NCBI GenBank assembly: GCA_012515235.1
Contig: JAAYYU010000036.1
Location: forward strand, 1-64,000
Origin: Candidatus Anammoximicrobium sp.
Lineage (GTDB): Bacteria > Planctomycetota > Planctomycetia > Pirellulales > Pirellulaceae
Length of the DNA: 64,000 nt
Direction of reading: 5' to 3'
Shown here: one piece after another, positions 18,936 through 27,710 of the stretch
Layout: every line of letters starts with the position of its first letter
Numbering within the stretch: position 1 is the stretch's first letter
The notes under the pieces: model-generated
Database searches by the model: none
What the model was told of the DNA's origin: nothing
Seen by the model: only the letters and a program-made list of their open reading frames with translations
Position numbers and translations under genes: made by a program

Positions 18936-20078
18936 TCATCTCGTGATCTTAACCTTCGGCAATGCCTTCTGGAGTTGCGCGACACCCCCGTCGGTCACTG
19001 CGGTACCTTTGAGTTCCAACTGTTGGAGTTGCGCCAATCCGCGAAGATATTCCAGTCCCGCGTCGGTGACCTGCGTATCATTCAGACTCAGCGATTGGAC
19101 TTGCGTCATTGCTCGCAAATGCGCCAGCCCCACGTCCGTGACCGCGGTGTTCCCAAGTCCCAGACAATCGAGGTGTTGCAGCGTCTGGAGGTGAAGCAAT
19201 CCCGCATCCGTGATACGGGTGCCGTTGAGTTGTAGGTGTTCCAGCTGCGTAAACGTCCCGAGATGCTCCAAGCCTGCATCCGTGACCTGGGTGTCGCGGA
19301 GTTCCGCGCGATTCAACTTGGTCAGCCCCCGGAGGTGCGCGAATCCAGCGCCGGTGATCTTCGTGCGCCAGAGTCCGAGGCATTCCAATTGCGAAAATTG
19401 CCGAACATGCGCGAGTCCGGCATCGGTAATCGGCGTCCCGTGAAGCCCCAGCACACGGAGTCTCGTCAGTCCTCGGAGACGCTCTAGTCCGGCGCCGGTG
19501 ATCTGAGCGTCCTCGAGGCGTAGGTATTCGAGTTGCGTCAGTCCCCGGATGTGCTCCAAGCCGGCGTCCGTGGTGCTCTTTGGGAGAGCCAGCGATTGCA
19601 GTTGCGTCAGACCTCGAAGACACTCCAGGCCAGCGTCGGTGACTCGGGGGCTGTTGATTTCAAGGCGTGTCAACCTTGTCAGTCCCCGGAGCTGCCTTAG
19701 TTGGGAGTCGGTGACCTCGGGGCTGTGCAATTCTAGTTCTTCCAGTGTGGTCAGTCGTCCAAGAAGCTGCATGGCAGCCTCTGTGTCCTGGACGCCCCGA
19801 GTGTACAAGGCAACATGATTCACGCAGTCGGACAGATCTTCTCCCAGCCACGTCCCAACCCAAGCCAGCACAGTCCGCGGCCAGCCACCGCTCGTGGCAC
19901 CACCCAGTTCACGGATCGCTTCCGCCGCCTCTCGCCGCTGCCGCACCTGTTTGATCTCATGAACAAGCCAGCCAAGACCGCAGGCGAACACCAGCATCAA
20001 CGCCAGCAGCGTCCGCAGGCTGAACTGCAGCCAGCGACAGCGGGGCTTCGGGGTGGGCGGGGAAGACGTGGCGTTCAT
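18936..20078 (-). CDS. Membrane-anchored leucine-rich-repeat protein
   Basis: A 380-residue protein. Near the N-terminus, WLQFSLRTLLALMLVFACG is a membrane anchor of a type recurrent in planctomycetes. A short helical region (IKQVRQRREAAEAIRELGG) follows, and then about ten leucine-rich repeats of about 24 residues with the consensus VTDAGLxHLRGLTQLxxLxL (RNI/cysteine-containing subtype). It should face the cell exterior or periplasm as a binding scaffold; the ligand is unknown. ATG 20078 (MNATSSPPTPKPRCRW) was preferred over the longer frame from 20165 because it leaves a short cytoplasmic N-tail before the anchor. The gene is transcribed away from the orphan antitoxin and convergent with hicBA. 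Confidence 0.85.
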   Translation of the reverse strand: MNATSSPPTPKPRCRWLQFSLRTLLALMLVFACGLGWLVHEIKQVRQRREAAEAIRELGGATSGGWPRTVLAWVGTWLGEDLSDCVNHVALYTRGVQDTEAAMQLLGRLTTLEELELHSPEVTDSQLRQLRGLTRLTRLEINSPRVTDAGLECLRGLTQLQSLALPKSTTDAGLEHIRGLTQLEYLRLEDAQITGAGLERLRGLTRLRVLGLHGTPITDAGLAHVRQFSQLECLGLWRTKITGAGFAHLRGLTKLNRAELRDTQVTDAGLEHLGTFTQLEHLQLNGTRITDAGLLHLQTLQHLDCLGLGNTAVTDVGLAHLRAMTQVQSLSLNDTQVTDAGLEYLRGLAQLQQLELKGTAVTDGGVAQLQKALPKVKITR

Positions 20079-20411
20079 CGACTGATCGACAGGACCGTGC
20101 GCTCTTGCGGCCGGAACCGCCCGGTCGCTCGGCAAATTGTATCGCGCGGCAAGAGGTGGCAACAACGGCTAATGCCCCGTGGTGACCGCCGCCCTCTGCT
20201 CTTGAAGTCAGGGGCCCGTCGGAGCCGCCTGTCGGTGAAGGGGGGAAACTGCAGTCCTTCACAGATGAAAGCGGCCAGCGGAGGTGCCGCTGGATGGAGT
20301 TCCTGCAGCGGCAGATCGTGACGGCTTGCCTCGATTTCGGGTTTCGCTAACAATGAAAGCTGGTGAGCAAGCATGATTGGACAACAGCCCAAACAGGATC
20401 CGGAGACGGAG
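20079..20411. other. Divergent intergenic stretch
   Basis: About 330 bp between the LRR gene (leftward) and the small antitoxin gene (rightward), so both promoters probably lie here. No clear -10/-35 pair or operator palindrome was recognised. Confidence 0.4.
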
Positions 20412-20654
20412 ATGGCGCAAATCACAATCGGCGACGACCTGTTGACGCAAATCCAGCGAACGCTGCCGGCAGCTGTCTCGGCTGACAGGTTCATCGAGGA
20501 GGCGGTGCGTGAGAAACTGGCTGTGGAAGAACGCCGCGCGGAATTCTACCGGCTGTCTGAGGAAACCCGCCGACGAATGGACGAGAAGGGGATCAGCGAG
20601 TCAGAAATTCTCGGCGACTTTGAAACCTTTCGCGAAGGTCTGACGATTGATTGA
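20412..20654 (+). CDS. Small antitoxin-like protein without a visible toxin
   Basis: An 80-residue acidic protein. The start MAQITIGDDLLTQIQ and SADRFIEEAVREKL resemble the ribbon-helix-helix N-terminus of type II antitoxins. The remainder (EERRAEFYRLSEETRRRMDE) is a charged helix of the kind that wraps a toxin. ATG 20412 is preferred over upstream 20373 because the RHH-like strand begins there. No toxin frame is seen in the 150 bp downstream or just upstream, so it is either an orphan or part of an unrecognised pair. The family assignment is tentative. Confidence 0.6.
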   Translation: MAQITIGDDLLTQIQRTLPAAVSADRFIEEAVREKLAVEERRAEFYRLSEETRRRMDEKGISESEILGDFETFREGLTID

Positions 20655-20807
20655 GTCACTGGTGGTGAACTGATCGGCTGGCGAGACCCCAAGGACGTAC
20701 CCCAAGGACGTACCCGTGCTGGCGTTGGCTCTCCGGCTGCGTTAAGCTACAACGCATAGGCCGGGCCGGGATGCGCCGCCAGATCCGCCGCGTTGTCGGC
20801 GAATCGC

Positions 20808-22622
20808 TCATTGTTTCCGCTCTTGCTTTGCCGGGCCGAAGACGCCGAACTCCCAGATCGTGGGTGCGAAGGTGGCGTCCAGAATATGCAGCCGGACGTG
20901 CCGGGCTTGGACGGGCGGGAACTTGGCTTCGAAACGCCGGCCGGCCTTGTCACCCGACATGGCAGTTTTCCATGCGTCGTCCGGGGGCAGCCGATACTCG
21001 ATCTGGAACTTGGTGATCCGAGGCTCCAATTCCGCGATCGTGATGCGGTCGATCGTCTGCGGCTGACGCAAGTCGACTGCGAGCCAGCACTGGCGGACCT
21101 CGTCGGCGGTGGCCCAACGCGTCTCGGGGTCGTCGTCGACCGCTTTGTCAGCGCCGAAGACGGTGCCGCCGCCGTGGACGTTCGACGCTTCCGCCGGCTG
21201 ATGCGCGGCCAGCGATCCGGAGCCGGCTGGGGCGGCCAACTCGCTGTGGTAGGCCCCGAAAGAACAGATTGCCGGGCAGGCGGCCGCCTCGTCGATCACC
21301 AACCGCAGGGCCTGGGCCGTCACAGCGGGAATGCGCAGCAAGTTCCTGTGTCCGATGATCGTGCCGCCAGCCACCGTTCGCCACTGGCCGGCCGTTTTCG
21401 CTTCGATGTGATACCGCCGCACCCGCTCGCCCAGCGGAATGTACTCCTGGACGTTGATCACGTTGACCGGTTGCGCCGCCTCCCATTCGATCTCCACAGA
21501 ACCGGTCGTCACGCTGTCATCGGTCGCCCAGTAGGTGTCGAGGTTGCCGTCGGTCACGTTGGCCGCCGCGAACCGCGGATCGTTGCCGCGAAGGTTGCTG
21601 CCGTGCGCCGGGCGGCCGGCGCACAGGTCGGTCTTGAAGATCTCGTCCAACGCAGCGCGGAATTCGGTCAGCCGCTGGACGTCGAACTTTGAGATCTGCC
21701 CGGCGCGATCCGGGGGCACGTTCAAGAGCAGCACGCTGTTGCGGCCCAACGACTTGAAGTAGATATCCAGCAAGTGGGCGACACTCTTGACCTTGTCGTC
21801 CTGCGCGGCGTGATAGAACCAGCCGGGCCGAATGGACACGTCGCATTCGGCGGGATACCAGACTTTGCCGCGGGCGTCGCTGCCCTGGTGAGCCCCGACG
21901 TCCCGGACGCTCGATTCGCCTGGACGAGCGACGCCCGATTCGTTGCCCACCCAGCGTACGTCCGGGCCGCAGATCGCAATCAGGGCCGTCGGTTCGAGCT
22001 TGCGGATCGTGCCGTAGTAGCTCGCCCAGTCGTACTCCTGCCTCTTGCCGTTGGGCCCTTCACCGCACGCCCCGTCAAACCAGACCTCGGCGAACGGGCC
22101 GTAGGTCGTCAGCAGTTCGGTGAGTTGGTTGACGAAATGCTGGTTGTAGCGGGGGCTGTCGCCGTAACTTGGTTCGTGGCGATCCCACGGCGACAGGTAG
22201 AACGCGGCGGGCATCTGCCCTTCGCGGCAGGCGTCGACGAATTGGCGTACAACGTCGCCTTGGCCATTCTGCCACTTGCTGGACCGGACGCTGTGGTCGG
22301 TGAAGCGGCTGGGCCACAGGCAGAACCCGTCGTGGTGCTTAGCCGTGAGGATCATCATCCCGAACCCGGCCGCCCGCGCCTGACGCACCCACTGCCGGCA
22401 GTCCAGGTCGGTGGGGTGGAACACGTCGGGCGACTCCTTGCCGTCGCCCCACTCGCGGTCGGTGAACGTATTCACGCCGAAGTGCAGAAACATGGTCAGC
22501 TCCGCGCGTTGCCAGCGCAGTTGTTGCGGAGACGGAACAGGCATCAGCGGCGCCGGAGGTTCCGCCGCCTGAACGGCCGGCCCGGCCAGGATGACGAGGA
22601 GTGTCGGAATCAGTCGATGCAT
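20808..22622 (-). CDS. GH29 alpha-L-fucosidase with two F5/8-type C-terminal domains
   Basis: A 604-residue exported enzyme releasing alpha-linked L-fucose from glycans. The signal peptide ends at AVQA (about residue 19). Catalytic-domain motifs include FLHFGVNTF (45-53), TAKHHDGF (93-100), YLSPWDRH (142-149) and EVWFDGA (179-185), where D183 is the expected nucleophile. After about residue 340 come two discoidin-type (F5/8 C) domains: one around 345-465 (AANVTDGNLDTYWATDD) and one around 480-598 (GADKAVDDDPETRWATAD). Both are usual carbohydrate-binding partners of GH29. The length is normal for this architecture. It is divergent from the DUF4838 gene and shares a 476-bp upstream region with it. 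Confidence 0.95.
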   Translation of the reverse strand: MHRLIPTLLVILAGPAVQAAEPPAPLMPVPSPQQLRWQRAELTMFLHFGVNTFTDREWGDGKESPDVFHPTDLDCRQWVRQARAAGFGMMILTAKHHDGFCLWPSRFTDHSVRSSKWQNGQGDVVRQFVDACREGQMPAAFYLSPWDRHEPSYGDSPRYNQHFVNQLTELLTTYGPFAEVWFDGACGEGPNGKRQEYDWASYYGTIRKLEPTALIAICGPDVRWVGNESGVARPGESSVRDVGAHQGSDARGKVWYPAECDVSIRPGWFYHAAQDDKVKSVAHLLDIYFKSLGRNSVLLLNVPPDRAGQISKFDVQRLTEFRAALDEIFKTDLCAGRPAHGSNLRGNDPRFAAANVTDGNLDTYWATDDSVTTGSVEIEWEAAQPVNVINVQEYIPLGERVRRYHIEAKTAGQWRTVAGGTIIGHRNLLRIPAVTAQALRLVIDEAAACPAICSFGAYHSELAAPAGSGSLAAHQPAEASNVHGGGTVFGADKAVDDDPETRWATADEVRQCWLAVDLRQPQTIDRITIAELEPRITKFQIEYRLPPDDAWKTAMSGDKAGRRFEAKFPPVQARHVRLHILDATFAPTIWEFGVFGPAKQERKQ

Positions 22623-23098
22623 GTTTCACCTCCGCAGCGAATGATCGTTGGAAATCGTGGTGCTTGCTCGACGCAGGTCTCCCGGATTCCGGAGACCTGT
22701 GGTCGAATCGTGTGCGGAGTCGGAGACCCGCGCACCGCAGCGTGGCGACCTCCGCACGAGCTACGTCCCTTGGATGCAGTGGAAAGTCCCGCGATCCTCG
22801 AAACGATTCTAGCCCAGACGCTCGCCGAGGGCTACTTGAGTCAACGCGTCCGCGCCGCCGATGATCGGCCACTCGCCGGGCGCACCGACGAAGCGGATCG
22901 GCTTGTCGGATGCCCAACTCGTTGCACTTCCATGACACCACAGACGCCCGGCGACGATACTTCCAGTGCCGGGCCACGCTTGACACGCCGAATCCCCGCT
23001 GTCCAAAATCACGGCAGTCGGCCGGCTGCCGAGCGGTTGCGCCGGGCACGGTAGCGACAAGAGTCTCAGGAACGATCACCCGTTGTGGAGCGACAAGC
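22623..23098. other. Divergent promoter region with a hairpin
   Basis: 476 bp between the fucosidase and DUF4838 genes, which are transcribed away from each other. A perfect 9-bp stem is at 22674-22699 (CAGGTCTCC ... GGAGACCTG), about 50 bp upstream of the fucosidase start. A minus-strand frame (22809-23060) reads plausible protein such as GRLWCHGSATSWASDKPIRF, but no family is recognised; it may be a gene remnant. Confidence 0.5.
22674..22699. repeat. Short perfect inverted repeat upstream of the fucosidase gene
   Basis: Nine-base arms (CAGGTCTCC / GGAGACCTG) around an 8-bp centre. It could be an operator, a 5'-UTR hairpin of the fucosidase mRNA or part of a dispersed repeat. A further GGAGAC word lies at about 22727, so a repeat origin is possible. 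Confidence 0.5.
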
Positions 23099-25627
23099 GT
23101 GAAGAATGCAAGAAAGCGTCCAGGGATGCTGGCCGTTGCCATGGTGCTCGCAATCAGCTCTGCCGCGCAGGGCGGAGTGGAACTGGTCAAGGGCGGGCGC
23201 GCCGTGTCCGAAATCGTGATCGAGCCGGATTCGATCCAGGCGGTAAAGCTGGCGGCGCAGGACCTGCAAGATCATCTGAAGCAGATCTCCGGCGCGGAAC
23301 TGCCGATCGTGACGGCGCCGTCGCCCGGCGTGGCCAGTCGCGTGTATGTGGGCGAAAGCCAGTTCACGCGGGAACTCGGGTTCAAGCCGGCCCGCTTCCG
23401 CACCAGCGGGTTGGAGATCCTCGCCGCGAAGGACTACGTGATTCTCGCCGGCCCGGACAAGCAGCGTGCTGCCTGCCCCTACGGCCAGACGGCTGCGGAC
23501 AGCATCTACCTGGGAGGCAGCGCGATCCTCGGCAAAACGGCCGCCAGACCAGAGGGGTTTCCCTCGCCGGGGTTGAAGAAGTGGCAGGAATTCTGCGGCG
23601 ACAAGTTCACCACACAGCATCTGGACGATCACCTCGGCCCGTTGAATCAGTCGCTGCAAATCCACAGCAACGACGACACCGGGACCTGGCATGCGGTGGC
23701 GGAACTGCTGGAGCAACTCGGCGTGCGCTGGTACATGCCCTATGAAGACGGCACAGTCATTCCGCACAAGCCGACGGTCACGGTCGCGGAGCAACACCTG
23801 GTCAAGGAGGCGAAATTCGACCGCCGCGAGTGGTGCTTCTACAACGCAATGCGTTCCGATGACGAGGGGCTCGCCTGGCTGAAGCGGCTGAAGGCGGGCA
23901 ACTACAACACGATGCTCTACAATCACACGACCTACGCCATCTACAGCTCCCTGGAACAGCAGCAACTGCACCCGGAATGGCTGGCCTGCGGTGCCGACGG
24001 CAAGCCTTACGTCGGCTATCCGCCGGGACGCGGCATGCCGCGCTACACCGACCCCGGCTTCCGCCAGGCTGCGGTCGCGTACATGAACAAGGTCTTCGAC
24101 ACGTTCCCCGACCTGTCGGCCATGACCGTCGGCCCGCCGGACGGCGGCGTCAAGATGGATGCCCGCGACCTGAACGCGTACGGCAAGCCGGACGACAGCG
24201 AGGAACAGAAGGCGTCCAACTACGTGTGGGATTTCCACGTCCATCTGGCCAAGGAGTTGCAGAAGTCGCACCCGGACAAATGCTTGCTCTACATGACCGG
24301 CTACGGCGCGCGGCTCATCCCGACCAATCTCGAACAGTTCCCCGTCAATCTGATCGTGCCGCTGCGAGGCTACAGCCCCGCCAACCGGGTTCTCCAGACC
24401 GAGGCGCGGATCCTGACCGATGCCTGGCAGCAGTGGCGCGGGCTGATGAAAGAACCGCGCCGAGCACCTGTGTGGAACTACTTTCTCTGGTACCGCACGC
24501 CCACTCACCCGCGCTATCCCGTCTTCTTCACCCAGGCCCTCCAAGATGAGATGCAGCAGATTCAGCCGATCTGCGACGGAAAGTTCATCGAAATCCAGCC
24601 GACGCGGGTAACGACTCCCGCAGGGCGCGAGGGCTTCAGGCTCAACACCCCCGGTCTGATCCATCTCATGGTGTACTGGCAGAACAAGCTCTTTTGGGAT
24701 CCGGACATGGACCGGAAGAAGATGCTGGAAGAGTACTACACGCTCTTCTTCGGTCCCGCCGCCGCGGAGATGAAGGAGTTCATCGAGTTTGCGGAAGAGG
24801 TCTGGATGCGGCAGGAGTCGCGCAGCGTCACCCTGACCACGGGTTTCCTCAAGGAGCCTGACGTGGACCGTTTCTTCGAGCTCCTGACCCGGGCCCGCGC
24901 TCGGGCCGGCAGCGACACCGTCTTTGCTCGTCGCATCGCACGGATGCAAGACGAGATGCTGCCGCTCAAAGACCTGTTTCCCAATCTGGCGCGCACGGGA
25001 CCGCTTGTGCGGGCGTATCCGGTGAGCCTCGCGTGGACCGGCCTGGACGGCGACGTCAGCAAATACCCGTACGGCTGGATATCCCTCCGCGACAACCGGA
25101 CAGGCGAACCGACTCCGAAAAACACCGCGCCCACCCGCGCTACAATCTGCATGACTCGGGACAAGTCGGCGCTGATCGTTGCCGCGATCTGTCCGGAAAG
25201 CAAGATGAGCGACCTCAAGGCGGACTGCCGAGCGAGCGACGAGGCGAGCATCTTTGACGACGACGTCGTCGAGGTTTATGTGAACACTCCGCAGCGTTCC
25301 TACTTCAAAATCGTCGTCAACCCCAACGGCGCCATCTGGGACGAATCCACCGATGTGGCGATTATCGAACGCACGACGCTTCCGATCCTGTGGAACCCCG
25401 GCACCAGGGCGGTGGTCAAGAAGGAGGACGACCGCTGGACCGTGGAGATCATGATTCCGATGAAGGACTTCGGCGAGATCGGCCCGTCGGAGACGTATCC
25501 GTGGGGCCTCCAGGTGGGCCGCACCCGGTTCACGGGCGGCCAGCCCGAAAGCTGGTCCATCGCCCCCACCGGCGGCTCTTACGCCACGCTGAACCGCTGG
25601 GCAAATCTCTGGATCAGACCCTGGTAG
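23099..25627 (+). CDS. Exported DUF4838 protein with C-terminal CBM9-like domain
   Basis: An 842-residue protein. GTG 23099 is preferred because GGAG lies eight bases upstream and the signal peptide (MLAVAMVLAISSAAQGG) follows at once; ATG 23126 is the alternative. Residues about 20-130 resemble the GH67-type N-terminal domain (AVKLAAQDLQDHLKQISG). The middle (about 150-600) is a TIM-barrel-like region of the DUF4838 type, typical of exported planctomycete proteins near glycoside hydrolases. The last ~170 residues form a CBM9-like beta-sandwich (IFDDDVVEVYVNT ... VEIMIPMKDFG). A glycan-active role is likely but no reaction is established for DUF4838. It is divergent from the GH29 gene. Confidence 0.85.
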   Translation: MKNARKRPGMLAVAMVLAISSAAQGGVELVKGGRAVSEIVIEPDSIQAVKLAAQDLQDHLKQISGAELPIVTAPSPGVASRVYVGESQFTRELGFKPARFRTSGLEILAAKDYVILAGPDKQRAACPYGQTAADSIYLGGSAILGKTAARPEGFPSPGLKKWQEFCGDKFTTQHLDDHLGPLNQSLQIHSNDDTGTWHAVAELLEQLGVRWYMPYEDGTVIPHKPTVTVAEQHLVKEAKFDRREWCFYNAMRSDDEGLAWLKRLKAGNYNTMLYNHTTYAIYSSLEQQQLHPEWLACGADGKPYVGYPPGRGMPRYTDPGFRQAAVAYMNKVFDTFPDLSAMTVGPPDGGVKMDARDLNAYGKPDDSEEQKASNYVWDFHVHLAKELQKSHPDKCLLYMTGYGARLIPTNLEQFPVNLIVPLRGYSPANRVLQTEARILTDAWQQWRGLMKEPRRAPVWNYFLWYRTPTHPRYPVFFTQALQDEMQQIQPICDGKFIEIQPTRVTTPAGREGFRLNTPGLIHLMVYWQNKLFWDPDMDRKKMLEEYYTLFFGPAAAEMKEFIEFAEEVWMRQESRSVTLTTGFLKEPDVDRFFELLTRARARAGSDTVFARRIARMQDEMLPLKDLFPNLARTGPLVRAYPVSLAWTGLDGDVSKYPYGWISLRDNRTGEPTPKNTAPTRATICMTRDKSALIVAAICPESKMSDLKADCRASDEASIFDDDVVEVYVNTPQRSYFKIVVNPNGAIWDESTDVAIIERTTLPILWNPGTRAVVKKEDDRWTVEIMIPMKDFGEIGPSETYPWGLQVGRTRFTGGQPESWSIAPTGGSYATLNRWANLWIRPW

Positions 25628-25696
25628 CGCCGTCAGGTTTGAAGACTCCTGCACGGACGCCAGGCAGCACGCACCGGCGCCGTCGTACCAGGCGGT

Positions 25697-27709
25697 TTAC
25701 CGCTTTCGGTAAAAGACCAATTGGAACGACCGCGGGTCAAGTTTGACGGTCCAGCCTCTTAGCGCGGAACTCTGCACCGTCTTTTTCGCGCCGTCGTAGC
25801 AGTCGATTTGGTACTCTGCGCCGGACTCGATTCCGCGGAGTTGGAACGTGCGGGATTCCTCCGCCGCCGCGCCCCGCCGGAAGAAAATCGCGAATCCCGC
25901 GTTCAAGTCCGGCCGGTCGCCTTGCCACGCACACCAGACGTCGTCGCCGGCGGCCGTCTCGTCGGTCAGCTGATAGAAATCACCCAGGTAAAACGGCCGC
26001 ATGCGGATCGCGACAGCAAAGACTTTTTTGAACCAGGCCGTTTCCTGGTCGGTGATCTTGCGGCGGAGAATCCCGCCGTCGAAATCGGACGGCGTGATGA
26101 CGGTCCCGGAAGAAATGATACTGAACGCCGCGTAGTCGTCGCCCACCGGCACGCAGTTGAACTCGCAGCCCTGGAACGGCAGATAGGGCAGTAGGTTCAG
26201 CGTCGCGTTCTGCCCCAGGACAAACGCGGTATCGCCCGGCTTGCGCCCGATGTAGTAGTCGCTGCGGCAGTACGTGTGAGCCCGCGAAATCATTTCGATG
26301 TCGATGCGCCGCCCGCCGGACGAGCAGTTCTCCTGCAGGATGTCCGGGAATCGCGATCGCATGTCATCCAGGAATTGGTACATCGCGGTGATGTGCTTTG
26401 CTTCGGCGATGCCGACCCGGTCGGCCGCATCCATGCCGCGCCAGACGGGGCCGGGATCGATGTTGAAATCCTGGCGGTAGACATCGATCCGGTGCTTGGC
26501 AATGATTCCATAGACCGTATCCTGGATCCAGCGGAGCGCCTCGGGGTTGCCATAATCGACCAGTTGCCCATGCCGGTACTCCGGATGCGTCTGCAAGATG
26601 GGCGCGGAATCGGTCATCCGTTCCGGCTCGAACCAGAGCAGGAATTTCATCCCGGCTTTGTGGACTGCGTTGGCGATCGGCAGCAGGTCGCCGGTCGGAT
26701 GCGTGGTCGTGTTGACCCGCCAGTCGCCGACGTACTTCCACCAGTTCGGCCCGCAGTTGGAATACAATTCGTCCTCGTGCGGCGCGCCGTACCAGCCGGC
26801 ATCGACCCAATACGTGTCGAACGGCATCTGGTTGTCGAGGCAGTACTGCAGGATGTCGGCCATCATCTGCGGCGTCTTGTTCCCGCCGCCCGACGCCACG
26901 GCCAGAATCGGCGGGATGATTTGCCCCTTCGAATCGCGCGGAACCTTGTTCTCCAGCATGAACCGATGCACCAGCGTCTTGAATTCCCGCCGCGTCTGGT
27001 TCTGGCGGGCGAAAACAAGGACGGACGGCTGACGGATCGTTTCCCCGGGCAGCAGCCGAAAGTGGGTCCGCTCCATGCCGATCTCGACGTCCACCGCTGT
27101 GCCGGTATTTGCAAACCGCGCCTTCCAGGACCCCGTCCAACCGATCGCGAACAGATAACCGTGCTGGTCGTCGAGATTCAGTTCGAGGAACGGAATATAG
27201 TCGTTCGACGACCGCCCACAGGTCGTCGCCAGAACCCGTTCTTTTCCGGCCTCGATAGTGAACGTTTCGGGGACGAAATCCGTGGGCTTGCAGGTGGAAC
27301 CGCGCAGGACATTCACCGTCACAGCGTTTGCCGAATCCGGCTTGTCCACGGAGAGCTTCAGCGACCGGAAATTGCTGGCGATTCCCGTCGGCTCCGTCTT
27401 CGAGAGGTTGGTCACCACGACGGCGTATTCCTCCGCCGGGAAGCCCTTGTAGGTCTTGCCGTCGAGCCGAACTTGAAGTCTCCCATCCGCGGCGGTCATC
27501 GTACGCGACTCGGCCGTATAGCGCTCCGTGTCGATCTGCGAACCTGCCACCGTCGTTTTCGAATACGAGCCGTCCGCCTGCGCCGGTTTTCCGTCGTAGT
27601 CAAAAGCGGGCCCGCAGGCATTCAGCCGCGAGCCTTGTGCCTGAGCAACGGCGGAAAGGACTTGTGCCGCCAGGAAAACAGACAACAGCAGCCATCGTTT
27701 CAGATTCAT
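25697..27709 (-). CDS. GH36-type alpha-galactosidase, exported
   Basis: A 670-residue exported enzyme removing terminal alpha-galactose. The signal peptide is MNLKRWLLLSVFLAAQV and following. The N-terminal beta-sandwich (about 30-255) and TIM barrel match clan GH-D/GH36: PFDTYWVDAGWY (297-308), LLWFEPERM (357-365), DVYRQDFN (409-416) with likely nucleophile D414, and ENCSSGGRRID (460-470) with an acid/base candidate, D484, in CRSDYY. ATG 27709 was chosen; the frame is open to 27841 but that extension overlaps the upstream gene. It starts one base after the end of the PL11 gene, so it is almost certainly co-transcribed as the last gene of the tight operon. Confidence 0.93.
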   Translation of the reverse strand: MNLKRWLLLSVFLAAQVLSAVAQAQGSRLNACGPAFDYDGKPAQADGSYSKTTVAGSQIDTERYTAESRTMTAADGRLQVRLDGKTYKGFPAEEYAVVVTNLSKTEPTGIASNFRSLKLSVDKPDSANAVTVNVLRGSTCKPTDFVPETFTIEAGKERVLATTCGRSSNDYIPFLELNLDDQHGYLFAIGWTGSWKARFANTGTAVDVEIGMERTHFRLLPGETIRQPSVLVFARQNQTRREFKTLVHRFMLENKVPRDSKGQIIPPILAVASGGGNKTPQMMADILQYCLDNQMPFDTYWVDAGWYGAPHEDELYSNCGPNWWKYVGDWRVNTTTHPTGDLLPIANAVHKAGMKFLLWFEPERMTDSAPILQTHPEYRHGQLVDYGNPEALRWIQDTVYGIIAKHRIDVYRQDFNIDPGPVWRGMDAADRVGIAEAKHITAMYQFLDDMRSRFPDILQENCSSGGRRIDIEMISRAHTYCRSDYYIGRKPGDTAFVLGQNATLNLLPYLPFQGCEFNCVPVGDDYAAFSIISSGTVITPSDFDGGILRRKITDQETAWFKKVFAVAIRMRPFYLGDFYQLTDETAAGDDVWCAWQGDRPDLNAGFAIFFRRGAAAEESRTFQLRGIESGAEYQIDCYDGAKKTVQSSALRGWTVKLDPRSFQLVFYRKR

Positions 27710-27710
27710 C

